Part shown: positions 51,602 through 59,907 of the stretch, piece after piece
Position numbering within the stretch: the first letter of the stretch is position 1
How the letters are laid out: each line of letters begins with the position of its first letter
From: HGM11501 sp045123995
GTDB taxonomy: Bacteria; Bacillota; Clostridia; CAKSNL01; HGM11501
Assembly (NCBI GenBank): GCA_045123995.1
Contig: JBGVKY010000014.1
Span: 124,001 to 188,000 of the forward strand
Reading direction: 5' to 3'
DNA: 64,000 nt
Notes under the pieces: generated by a model
The model's input: only the letters and a program-made list of their open reading frames with translations
Database searches by the model: none
Told to the model about the DNA's origin: nothing
Position numbers and translations under genes: made by a program

Positions 51602-53134
51602 TTAAGCCGGAATTAAAATCCGCATGCCATGATGAATGAGTTCATTTTCTGAAATATCGTTGGCTGAGGCTATTTTTTCAACGGTGGTTGAGTATCTTTT
51701 AGCTATATCCCAAAGGGTATCGCCGCTTTTTACAAAGTAAATTACTATGGAAGGTCTATTTTTGTTAATACATTCTTCCAGGGAAACTTCATTTATAAGG
51801 AGGAAATCCTCTTTATTTCTTAAAACCATAATGTCAAGGGAAATTATGCCCCTTACGTCAAGCTTTGCCTGATTTATGAAGTTGAAATCCATGTGGGAAA
51901 TTGACGCTTTAACCAAAAGATTTGCATCTTCCACAGGACAGTCGTAAACGGAAGAAAATGTGATATCGCAGTTGAAAAATGATATTGGGTCTTCTGTATA
52001 GGAAAGATAGGTGATGTTAGCTTCAATTGTTCCTGAAATATTTATCTTTCCGTTTTTTGAGAAGGCATCAAGTTTTTTTATGCGTCCGCTTACAGGACAG
52101 ACCTGTTCCATGGGAGGCATATTTATGGGAAGATCAATACTTTCTTTTAAGGTTAAGGATTCGTCAAAGCGAGATATTATTTCGGAACGTTTACATGAAC
52201 AATGGCTTAAAGCAAGCTCCATACATGGGACATAGGCATCTTTAACTATAGTCGTTTCTTCTTTTGAAAAAACCAATACAGATACACATATATCGCCTGA
52301 AAAAGAAATGCTTCTGCCGTCTTCTGAAGCTAAGAAGTCTTTGGAGACACTTATGTTTTTGACAGAGAAGGTTGTATCACAATACATATTTTCGGAAAGA
52401 TTAGGTATGTCTAAAATTTCTGTGAAAGGCAGATCGTGCTGCATATATGAAAGACAGCCGTCATCTGCAAGATAAAGATTAAAGATAGAAAGACAACCTT
52501 TTATTACGGCTTTTCCGGTAACAATTTTTACGGAGCTGTCCTTAATTTGTGTTTTGCACAAAAGCAGAGTGTCTAAAGAAGGCTTACCCGAAGGAACCTC
52601 TAAGGTATCTGAAACATTAAAACATTCTGAAACGGAAGACTCGATAAAGGAAAATGATACATCTTCGCATTTGGTTTCCACAGAGGGAGCCTTTATATTT
52701 ACGGGTACTGCAAGAGACTGATCTGTAAAGGATTTGAAGTCTACTCTTACCACAGCTTTAAGAGAAATCTTTCTGCTGTTTATAAGATTACATTCTGTGT
52801 GAACGGTTTCAGCACATACCTTGAATTTATCCTCTGGCGTTACGTTGGGACATTCTTCAATGTGATTAAAAGGAATTTTTACCGTAATAGAATTTATAAA
52901 GGAATTTTCTTCGGGAGTATAAAGCACAGTGAAATCTGATACTCCGGTGAAAATCACCCTACCTTTCTGGATTTCGGTTTTTTCAATTACACTCATGCCC
53001 TCGACCCACAGGATTTTACAGATATCGCTTTTTGAGTCGGGAACAATGGAATCCCCTTCCGTTAAAATGTCAAGCTTCAAGGATGCAGAGGGGTAGCTTG
53101 TATTTATATTTTTTTTAATAAGTTCTGCTTCCAA
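51602..53134 (-). CDS. SPOCS (DUF3794) and LysM domain protein, sporulation or coat associated
   Basis: 510 residues with repeated SPOCS-type sheets (DSIVPDSKSDICKIL near the N-terminus is the DUF3794 signature; a second copy starts near 150, a third region near 300) and a C-terminal LysM (FVKSGDTLWDIAKRYSTTVEKI) for peptidoglycan binding. These proteins are typical of spore-forming Clostridia. I take TTG 53134 as start, 9 bp after AGGAAGGA, giving MEAELIKKNI; ATG codons at 53143 and 53140 abut that site. No signal peptide. Confidence 0.85.
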   Translation of the reverse strand: MEAELIKKNINTSYPSASLKLDILTEGDSIVPDSKSDICKILWVEGMSVIEKTEIQKGRVIFTGVSDFTVLYTPEENSFINSITVKIPFNHIEECPNVTPEDKFKVCAETVHTECNLINSRKISLKAVVRVDFKSFTDQSLAVPVNIKAPSVETKCEDVSFSFIESSVSECFNVSDTLEVPSGKPSLDTLLLCKTQIKDSSVKIVTGKAVIKGCLSIFNLYLADDGCLSYMQHDLPFTEILDIPNLSENMYCDTTFSVKNISVSKDFLASEDGRSISFSGDICVSVLVFSKEETTIVKDAYVPCMELALSHCSCKRSEIISRFDESLTLKESIDLPINMPPMEQVCPVSGRIKKLDAFSKNGKINISGTIEANITYLSYTEDPISFFNCDITFSSVYDCPVEDANLLVKASISHMDFNFINQAKLDVRGIISLDIMVLRNKEDFLLINEVSLEECINKNRPSIVIYFVKSGDTLWDIAKRYSTTVEKIASANDISENELIHHGMRILIPA

Positions 53135-53260
53135 AATCATCATTCCTTCCTGAAAGTTTGTTTTTTTAATACTTATGTTAAAAAAATAAAAATATTACTG
53201 ATATTTTTCCTTAAAAAGGCAATAATAGAAGTATGGAAAATAATAAAAAGGAGAATTTTT

Positions 53261-54409
53261 ATGGCAAAAAGAGTAGTATTGAATGAAACCAGCTATCACG
53301 GAAAAGGGGCGATAGCAGAAATTCCTAATGAAGTAAAAATGAGAGGGTTTAAAAAGTGCTTCGTATGTACGGATCCTGATTTAATTAAAGCGGGAGTTTC
53401 CGGTAAGGTTACGGATATTCTGGATAAAGCAGGCATAGCCTACGGGATTTATTCCGATATAAAAGCCAATCCTACGGTGGAAAATGTGAAAAACGGTATT
53501 AAGGCATTTAATGAAATGGGTGCAGATTCCATTATTGCAATAGGTGGAGGTTCTTCTATTGATACAGCCAAGGCAATAGGCATAATAATAAAAAATCCTG
53601 AATTTTCAGATGTAGTATCTTTGGAAGGTGTTGCTCCCACCAAAGAAAAATGCATTCCTATAATTGCAGTTCCCACTACGGCAGGAACTGCGGCGGAAGT
53701 TACAATAAACTATGTTATTACAGATACGGAAAAAGACAGAAAGATGGTATGCGTGGATGTTCACGATATTCCGGTGGTTTCCGTAGTTGACCCTGATATG
53801 ATGAGCACCATGCCCAAAGGACTTACAGCGGCTACGGGAATGGATGCCCTTACCCATGCCATAGAAGGTTATATTACAAAAGGAGCCTGGGAAATGAGTG
53901 ACATGTTTCATTTGAAGGCTATAGAGATAATTGCAAGAAGCCTTGAAAAAGCAGTGGAAAACGACCCTTCAGGCAGAGAGGACATGGCTTTGGGACAGTA
54001 CATTGCAGGTATGGGATTTTCAAATGTAGGGCTTGGAATTGTCCACTCTATGGCACACCCCCTGGGAGCACTTTATGACACTCCTCACGGGGTTGCAAAT
54101 GCAATTATTCTGCCCGCAGTCATGGAATATAACGCTCCTTCATCGGGAGAAAAATACCGTTATATTGCTAAAGCCATGGGGGTTAAAAACACAGAGGAAA
54201 TGAGCATAGAGGAAGCGAGAGAAAAAGCGGTGGCTATGGTGCGTGAACTTTCTTCAAAAATAGGGATTCCAAAGGACTTAAAGGATATTGTTAAAATAGA
54301 AGATGTTGATTTTCTTTCAGAATCTGCATACAACGATGCCTGCCGTCCCGGAAACCCCAAAGATACAAGTATTGAAGAAATAAAGAAAATTTATTTATCT
54401 TTGGTTTAA
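53261..54409 (+). CDS. fucO: Iron-dependent alcohol dehydrogenase, lactaldehyde reductase (FucO) type
   Basis: Reduces lactaldehyde to 1,2-propanediol with NADH in rhamnose or fucose fermentation. 382 residues, same length and motif spacing as FucO: GGGSSIDTAKAIG NAD site, and iron ligands Asp195, His199, His262 and His276 (E. coli FucO has them one position later). A GH78 gene about 10 kb away fits rhamnose use, but no rhamnose genes are adjacent. AAGGAG precedes the ATG. Confidence 0.88.
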   Translation: MAKRVVLNETSYHGKGAIAEIPNEVKMRGFKKCFVCTDPDLIKAGVSGKVTDILDKAGIAYGIYSDIKANPTVENVKNGIKAFNEMGADSIIAIGGGSSIDTAKAIGIIIKNPEFSDVVSLEGVAPTKEKCIPIIAVPTTAGTAAEVTINYVITDTEKDRKMVCVDVHDIPVVSVVDPDMMSTMPKGLTAATGMDALTHAIEGYITKGAWEMSDMFHLKAIEIIARSLEKAVENDPSGREDMALGQYIAGMGFSNVGLGIVHSMAHPLGALYDTPHGVANAIILPAVMEYNAPSSGEKYRYIAKAMGVKNTEEMSIEEAREKAVAMVRELSSKIGIPKDLKDIVKIEDVDFLSESAYNDACRPGNPKDTSIEEIKKIYLSLV

Positions 54410-54413
54410 CAAG

Positions 54414-54447
54414 AAAGCCTGATGGAATTATCCGTCAGGCTTTTTAT
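54414..54447 (+). terminator. Rho-independent terminator after fucO
   Basis: 13-bp stem (54414-54426 with 54431-54443) with one T-G pair, then TTTTT. Confidence 0.88.
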
Positions 54448-54551
54448 CTGGGTAGCGAAAAAAAGACATTGTTTTTTATTTATCAATCTTTTCTGGGATT
54501 TGTTCTCTCGTTTTGTATCGAAAATAAGATATTTGCATGGCGATTTTTGAG

Positions 54552-54580
54552 TTTACAAATACAAGCAGGTGTGTTATTAT
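54552..54580 (+). promoter_or_regulatory. Promoter of SGNH hydrolase (possibly through lctD)
   Basis: TTTACA (54552-54557), 17-bp spacer, TATTAT (54575-54580) with TG at 54572-54573. Confidence 0.7.
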
Positions 54581-54616
54581 ATAGGTAGGAAAACTTTTGA
54601 AAAGAGGAATTTTATA

Positions 54617-55207
54617 ATGAAAAAAATTTTCGTTTTAGGTGACAGCATTTCTATCTATTACGGTCCTTTTCTGGAAGAACTTTTGAAAGGCAAAATGGAA
54701 TATGACAGAAAAGGCAAGGACGGAGAAGTGGGAAATATCAACAGTGTTTCTCCAATGAACGGAGGAGACTCCGGAAATGTTTTGGAATATGTTAAAGACT
54801 ATCTTAAAAAAGAATATGATGTAATGTTATTAAACTGCGGTCTTCATGATATAAAAACTGTTAAAACAAAACAGGTTTCTGAAGATAAGTATAAAAGCAA
54901 TTTAGAAGAAGTAATTTCTATTGTGAGAGGAAGGGGAAAAGAGATTATCTGGGTAAACACCACTCCCGTCAATGATGAATTGCACCTGGCAAGACTTAAA
55001 GATTTCAAACGATTCAATAGAGATGTAATAAAGTATAACAAAATTGCAAAGGAAGTTATGGAAAGGTTAAATGTTCCCGTTATTGACCTTTATTCTTTTA
55101 CAGAAAGTTTCGGTAAAGATATATATGCCGACCACGTACATTTTATAGAAGAAATTTGCAAAAAACAGGCAGAATTTATAAAAGAAGCAGTATTATCTCT
55201 CATATAA
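54617..55207 (+). CDS. SGNH/GDSL-type hydrolase
   Basis: Cytoplasmic esterase-fold protein of 196 residues. Block I is VLGDSISIYYGPF with the nucleophile Ser, then NCGLHDIK (block III-like, Gly-Asn replaced), and block V DHVHF with Asp and His. GAGGAA precedes the ATG. No signal peptide, so it may deacetylate or hydrolyse a cytoplasmic sugar ester; related enzymes occur with rhamnogalacturonan degradation. Substrate unknown. The etfB start follows 25 bp later. Confidence 0.82.
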   Translation: MKKIFVLGDSISIYYGPFLEELLKGKMEYDRKGKDGEVGNINSVSPMNGGDSGNVLEYVKDYLKKEYDVMLLNCGLHDIKTVKTKQVSEDKYKSNLEEVISIVRGRGKEIIWVNTTPVNDELHLARLKDFKRFNRDVIKYNKIAKEVMERLNVPVIDLYSFTESFGKDIYADHVHFIEEICKKQAEFIKEAVLSLI

Positions 55208-55232
55208 AATTCTTTTGAGGAGGGAATTTTTT

Positions 55233-56021
55233 TTGAATATTATTGTTTGTATAAAGCAGGTTCCCGGCACAAACAAGGTAGAGGTTGACGAAAAGACGGG
55301 GGTATTAAAAAGAAGCGGAGTCGATTCCAAAATGAACCCCTATGATTTATATGCCCTGGAAACAGCTCTCAGATTAAAAGAGGAAATGGGGGGCAAGGTT
55401 ACTGTTATAACCATGGGACCCCCTCAGGCAAAGGAAGTTATCATGGAGGCTTTTTCCATGGGAGCGGATGAAGGATATCTCCTTACGGACAGAAACTTTG
55501 CGGGAGCAGACGTTCTTGCTACAAGCAAAGCGATTTCAGAGGGTATTAAGAAAATAGGAGAATATGACCTTATCATATGTGGAAAGCAGACAACCGATGG
55601 AGATACTGCTCAGGTAGGAGCAGAAACGGCAGAATGGCTTAAAATTCCTTCTGTATCAAACGTTTCAAAAATTATATCCTGCTCAGATAAAGCCGTTACG
55701 GTTGAAATTGAAATGGAAAATGTAACGCAGACTACAGAAATAATTTGTCCCTGTCTGATAAGCGTGGATAAAGATATTTATGTTCCGCGCCTGCCTTCGT
55801 ATCTTAAAAAGCAGGCATCTTTAAAAAGGGAATTTCATGTTATTACCATGGAAGATCTTGAAGATAATGATAAAAATACATACGGGCTTTCAGGCTCTCC
55901 TACCCAGGTGAAATCCATATTTCCTCCGGAGGGTAAGGGTGACAGAGAATTGTGGGAAGAAGGTAATGAAGAACTTACACAAAAGATTTATTCAAAGCTC
56001 AAAGAACTTAAATTCATATAA
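55233..56021 (+). CDS. etfB: Electron transfer flavoprotein beta subunit (lactate dehydrogenase-linked)
   Basis: 262 residues from TTG 55233 behind GGAGGG: MNIIVCIKQVPGT, GVLKRSGVDSKMNPYDLYALE, GADEGYLLTDR and the NP-binding QTTDGDTAQVG. The order etfB-etfA-FAD dehydrogenase matches lctB-lctC-lctD of Acetobacterium, an electron-confurcating lactate dehydrogenase that couples lactate and reduced ferredoxin to NAD. Confurcation is inferred from this context. Confidence 0.92.
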   Translation: MNIIVCIKQVPGTNKVEVDEKTGVLKRSGVDSKMNPYDLYALETALRLKEEMGGKVTVITMGPPQAKEVIMEAFSMGADEGYLLTDRNFAGADVLATSKAISEGIKKIGEYDLIICGKQTTDGDTAQVGAETAEWLKIPSVSNVSKIISCSDKAVTVEIEMENVTQTTEIICPCLISVDKDIYVPRLPSYLKKQASLKREFHVITMEDLEDNDKNTYGLSGSPTQVKSIFPPEGKGDRELWEEGNEELTQKIYSKLKELKFI

Positions 56022-56033
56022 GGAGGAGTTTTG

Positions 56034-57218
56034 ATGGCTTTTCTTACATTTAATAGAGAAAAAATAAAAAACTTTGAAGAGTTTAAAAAGCTCTGTCCTT
56101 TTTCAGCAATAACAGAGGAAAACGGACAGATTATAGCCACTTCTGCATGTAAAATGTGTAAGCTGTGTATTAAAAAAGGCCCCGAGGGTGCAGCAGTTTT
56201 AGTGGAAGACGAAATAAAAACCGTTGACAAATCTCTCTGGAAAAATATATGTGTGTATGTTGAACATAATGAGGGAGAGATCCATCCGGTAACTTACGAG
56301 CTTATAGGTAAGGCAAGAACCCTGGCGGAAAAAATAGGTCAGGAAGTTATTTGTCTTTTTATCGGAAGTGACATTATAAAAAGTGCAAAGGAGCTTCTTC
56401 ATTACGGAGTTGCCGGAGTCTATGTTTATGATAATCCTAAATTAAAGCACTATGTAACAGAAAGTTATACAAAAGTTTTTGAGGATTTTATAAATGAAAA
56501 TAAGCCCGGATCAATTTTGGTGGGAGCAACAAGTGTGGGAAGACAGCTGGCTCCAAGGGTTGCTGCACGCTTTAAGACCGGACTTACCGCTGACTGCACA
56601 ATATTGGATATAGAAGAAAATTCAGACCTTGTTCAGATACGACCTGCATTTGGCGGAAATATTATGGCAGAAATTCACACGCCTAATAACCGTCCGCAGA
56701 TTGCCACTGTGAGATATAAGGTGATGAATGCACCTGAAAGGTCCGATGAGGCAAAAGGTGAAATAATTGAAAAAAAGGTGGATGAAGAAAGCTTAGTATC
56801 AGGAATAAAAGTCTTAGGTGTAAAGAAAAAAGAAAAAGCAAAAGGTATTGAGAATGCCGATATAATTGTAGCTGTGGGACGAGGAATCAAGAGCAAGGAA
56901 GATATTGGGTTAATCCGTGAACTTGCTGATGCTCTGGGTGCAAGCCTTGCTTCAAGCCGTCCTTTGGTTGAAGCAGGATGGATGGAAGCAGGATGCCAGA
57001 TTGGTTTGAGCGGAAGAATCGTAAGACCAAAGCTTATAATAACCTGCGGAATATCGGGCGCTGTACAGTTTTCGGCAGGAATGAACAATTCTGATGTGAT
57101 ATTTGCTATTAACAGTGACGAAAAAGCACCTATATTCAAGGTGGCAGATTACGGAATAGTGGGAGACTTATATAAAATAGTACCTGCCCTTACCAGAATG
57201 ATAAAGGAGGGAAAATGA
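56034..57218 (+). CDS. etfA: Electron transfer flavoprotein alpha subunit with half ferredoxin domain
   Basis: 394 residues from ATG 56034 behind AGGAGGAG. Residues 15-60 are a reduced ferredoxin module with C21P and C39xxC42xxC45; the other four ligands of a two-cluster ferredoxin are gone (GPEG in place of the second CP). The EtfA core follows: a Rossmann-like half (70-250), then the FAD domain with RPLVEAGW, GLSGRIVRPKLIITCGISGAVQF in parts and NSDEKAPIFKVADYGIVGD. Overlaps the dehydrogenase gene by 4 bp. Confidence 0.92.
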   Translation: MAFLTFNREKIKNFEEFKKLCPFSAITEENGQIIATSACKMCKLCIKKGPEGAAVLVEDEIKTVDKSLWKNICVYVEHNEGEIHPVTYELIGKARTLAEKIGQEVICLFIGSDIIKSAKELLHYGVAGVYVYDNPKLKHYVTESYTKVFEDFINENKPGSILVGATSVGRQLAPRVAARFKTGLTADCTILDIEENSDLVQIRPAFGGNIMAEIHTPNNRPQIATVRYKVMNAPERSDEAKGEIIEKKVDEESLVSGIKVLGVKKKEKAKGIENADIIVAVGRGIKSKEDIGLIRELADALGASLASSRPLVEAGWMEAGCQIGLSGRIVRPKLIITCGISGAVQFSAGMNNSDVIFAINSDEKAPIFKVADYGIVGDLYKIVPALTRMIKEGK

Positions 57219-58606
57219 TGTTTGCCTTTGAAGACTATAAGAAGATAGCTTCCTTCATAGAGGAATCCGAAAGAGTGCTTTATGAAGATGCTATTCCCGA
57301 AGAATATTCCCATGATGAGCTGGGCGGAACTTTTTCAAAACCCTCGGTAGTTGTCAGGGTGACAAAAGAGGAAGAAATTATTGATATAGTGAAATATGCT
57401 TATGAAAATGAAATTCCCGTAACGGCACGTGGTAGCGGCACCGGACTTGTAGGCTCATCTGTGCCTGTAAGGGGAGGGATAGTTCTTGATTTTTCCCTTA
57501 TGAATAAAATACTTGAACTTGATGAGGAAAATTTAACTGTTACGGTAGAGCCCGGGGTTTTGCTTATGGAGCTTTCTGCCTTCGTTGAAGAAAAAGGTCT
57601 TTTCTATCCTCCTGACCCGGGAGAGAAAACTGCCACAATAGGCGGTAATGTAAGTACCAATGCGGGTGGAATGAGAGCAGTAAAATACGGGGTTACAAGA
57701 GATTATGTAAGAGCTCTTGACGTTGTTTTGTCAGACGGTAGAAAGGTTACGTTTGGCGGAAAAATTGTTAAAAACAGTTCAGGTTATGCACTTAAGGATT
57801 TAATGGTAGGATCTGAAGGAACGCTCGGCATAATAACTAAAATCACTCTTAAGCTTCTACCCAAGCCCCAGAAAACAATAAGTCTTTTGATACCGTTCCC
57901 CTCTCTTAAAGAGGCGATTGATACGGTTCCTCTGATTATAAAATCCAAGGCTGTTCCGACAGCTGTTGAGTTCATGCAAAGGGAAGTAATAGAGGATGCT
58001 GAAAATTATCTGGGCACAAAATTTCCCGATACTTCATCAGAAGCTTATCTATTGCTTAAATTCGATGGGGCAAGCAAAGAGGAAATAGAAAGTTCCTATG
58101 ATTCTGTGGCAAAGGTATGTTTGGAGCAGGGGGCAAAGGATATTTTTATTTCGGATACCGAGGAGAGAGACGAAACTATCTGGAAAGCAAGAGGAGCGTT
58201 TTTGGAAGCCATAAAAAATTCCACATCTGATATGGATGAAGTGGATGTGGTTGTTCCCAGAAACAGGGTGAACGAAATGGTGGAATTTTCCCACGAGCTT
58301 CAGAAAAAAGTAGGAGCCAGAATTAAAAGCTTCGGCCATGCAGGAGACGGAAATTTACATATCTATGTTCTTAAAGATGACCTAAAAGACGATACATGGG
58401 AGAAGGTTCTTTCCTCTGCCATGGACGAAATGTATAAAAAGGCAGGAGAACTTAAGGGCGCGGTATCAGGAGAACATGGAATTGGCTATGCTAAAAAGCC
58501 TTATCTTAAGGATATGATCCCGGAAGAAACAATTGAGCTTATGAGGGGGATTAAGAAGGTGTTTGACCCTAAGAATATCCTTAACCCCGAAAAAATATTT
58601 GACTGA
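57215..58606 (+). CDS. lctD: FAD-linked D-lactate/glycolate dehydrogenase subunit (LctD/GlcD type)
   Basis: 463-residue flavoprotein of the FAD-binding 4 (VAO) family: PVTARGSGTGLVG, GEKTATIGGNVSTNAGGMRAVKYGVTRDYV in parts (FAD pyrophosphate and adenine sites), GSEGTLGIITKI, and C-terminal FAD-oxidase_C with AGDGNLHI and SGEHGIGYAKK. Operon with etfBA indicates a lactate dehydrogenase-Etf complex. No lactate permease or racemase is in the window. Confidence 0.9.
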   Translation: MMFAFEDYKKIASFIEESERVLYEDAIPEEYSHDELGGTFSKPSVVVRVTKEEEIIDIVKYAYENEIPVTARGSGTGLVGSSVPVRGGIVLDFSLMNKILELDEENLTVTVEPGVLLMELSAFVEEKGLFYPPDPGEKTATIGGNVSTNAGGMRAVKYGVTRDYVRALDVVLSDGRKVTFGGKIVKNSSGYALKDLMVGSEGTLGIITKITLKLLPKPQKTISLLIPFPSLKEAIDTVPLIIKSKAVPTAVEFMQREVIEDAENYLGTKFPDTSSEAYLLLKFDGASKEEIESSYDSVAKVCLEQGAKDIFISDTEERDETIWKARGAFLEAIKNSTSDMDEVDVVVPRNRVNEMVEFSHELQKKVGARIKSFGHAGDGNLHIYVLKDDLKDDTWEKVLSSAMDEMYKKAGELKGAVSGEHGIGYAKKPYLKDMIPEETIELMRGIKKVFDPKNILNPEKIFD

Positions 58607-58607
58607 C

Positions 58608-58650
58608 AAAAAACGCACTTTTGAAATTACATCAAAAGTGCGTTTTTATT
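58608..58650 (+). terminator. Rho-independent terminator after lctD
   Basis: 16-bp perfect stem (58609-58624 with 58632-58647), AATTACA loop, T-run. Confidence 0.92.
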
Positions 58651-58678
58651 TGACTAATCTTTCATTTTATGCTATACT
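58650..58678 (+). promoter_or_regulatory. Sigma-A promoter of DUF1934-DALR genes
   Basis: TTGACT (58650-58655), 17-bp spacer, TATACT (58673-58678) with TGC extended -10, starting at the end of the lctD terminator. Confidence 0.8.
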
Positions 58679-58713
58679 GAAATTTGTCGCAAAAGGTAAA
58701 GGAGGCGATTTTT

Positions 58714-59145
58714 TTGAAAAAGGATATTATTATATCAATCCGTGGTGTATTTACGGACCAGGAAGAGGAAAATGACGATATAGAGCTGGTAACAAGCGGA
58801 AAATACTACGAAAGAAACGGAAAGAAATATATTATATACGACGAAAGTCAAGTTACGGGTTTTGGCGAAGGAACACAGACTATGCTTAAAATTGATGGAG
58901 ATGTTGTGACCATGTCAAGAAACGGAAAAGCAGGCGGAAACACTCACATGGTTTTTGAAAAAGGGAAAACCCACCTGGGACACTATGAAACCCCTTACGG
59001 AAGCTTTACGGTAAGTACCATTACGGATAAAATGAAAGTGGAAATAGGAGATAAGGACGGAGAGGTGCAGATTGACTATTTTATAGATGTCAACAATGTT
59101 CCTCAGTCGGCAAACTCTCTTTCTATGACCATAAGGGAAGCATGA
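58714..59145 (+). CDS. DUF1934 (YwiB-like) beta-barrel protein
   Basis: 143 residues from TTG 58714 behind AGGAGG: KKDIIISIRGV, ESQVTGFGEGTQTMLKI, GHYETPYGSFTVSTITDKM and IDYFIDVN, the calycin-like DUF1934 pattern. In Firmicutes it usually precedes argS; here the next gene carries only an ArgS-like C-terminal domain. Biochemical role unknown. Confidence 0.85.
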   Translation: MKKDIIISIRGVFTDQEEENDDIELVTSGKYYERNGKKYIIYDESQVTGFGEGTQTMLKIDGDVVTMSRNGKAGGNTHMVFEKGKTHLGHYETPYGSFTVSTITDKMKVEIGDKDGEVQIDYFIDVNNVPQSANSLSMTIREA

Positions 59146-59873
59146 TGAAAGGACAGATTTTTAATTTGGCAAAGTCCTTAAAAAAGGAAATACTTGCCTT
59201 CAAGGAAAATAAAGACGGTCTTTCATTTTATACAGCAAGCCTTGAGAAAGTTCCTGAAAATGAAGATATAAGGATTGAAAAAACAGGGGTGTTCACAAAT
59301 TTCTACCCCTGTGACCAATGGCTTTTGAAAGTGGCAGAGAGTTTTTTGAATAATCCTCCTCCGGATTTTACTCCCTGCAGGGACAAGGAAGAAACACTTG
59401 AAAGAATTTTTCGTTTATGTAAAGAGTATACGGGCGAAGAAGAAATCAAAAAAACATTCAAAAACCATGAAGGATTAGACCCTCTTCATTACATGGAGGA
59501 GGGTGTGAGAGACAAAAAAGACAGAAAGAGAAAATTTGACGATTCTGACACATCTTTCTTTTTGTACCGCGTGAAAAAGATTGCTGACAGCGTAGAGGGA
59601 GACGGAGTTTTTCTTTCTGAAAGCGGAAAAAAACTTCTTCTGTCTTTGGCATTTTTAGAAAAAGATATGGTAAGATGCGTAAAAAGAGGGGACACGAATG
59701 TCCTTTTTAAAAGAGCGGAAGATGCGGCTAATAAATATCTGGATTATTACTATGACGAAGATGCGGATTTTCTGGGGAAAGGAAAAATAAGCCGTGCATT
59801 CGGGAATTTTTTAAAGGTTATTTTCTTTTTATCGGGTTCAAACGCTTTACAAGATGATAAATTTATTGTATAA
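59142..59873 (+). CDS. Orphan protein with DALR-like anticodon-binding domain
   Basis: 243 residues, not an enzyme I recognise. The C-terminal 110 residues align by eye with the DALR domain of arginyl-tRNA synthetase: FFLYRVKKIADSV, SGKKLLLSLAFLEKDMVRC, FKRAEDAANKYLDYYYDED, and a final helix. There is no HIGH or KMSKS motif, so it cannot aminoacylate. The N-terminal 60 residues (MKGQIFNLAKSLKKEIL...) are helical. Overlaps DUF1934 by 4 bp, in the slot where argS normally lies. May be an ArgS-derived accessory or decayed gene. Confidence 0.6.
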   Translation: MMKGQIFNLAKSLKKEILAFKENKDGLSFYTASLEKVPENEDIRIEKTGVFTNFYPCDQWLLKVAESFLNNPPPDFTPCRDKEETLERIFRLCKEYTGEEEIKKTFKNHEGLDPLHYMEEGVRDKKDRKRKFDDSDTSFFLYRVKKIADSVEGDGVFLSESGKKLLLSLAFLEKDMVRCVKRGDTNVLFKRAEDAANKYLDYYYDEDADFLGKGKISRAFGNFLKVIFFLSGSNALQDDKFIV

Positions 59874-59874
59874 T
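59846..59874 (+). promoter_or_regulatory. Promoter of iorA-iorB
   Basis: TTTACA (59846-59851), 17-bp spacer, TATAAT (59869-59874), lying over the last codons of the preceding gene. Confidence 0.65.
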
Positions 59875-59907
59875 ATCAAGATAGATTAAGCAAAAGGAGA
59901 AATACTA

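Noticed and set aside
53144..53260. Sporulation sigma-E or sigma-K promoter for the SPOCS-LysM gene
   Set aside because: A CATAAGTATT element is present on the minus strand but matches neither consensus well in very AT-rich DNA.
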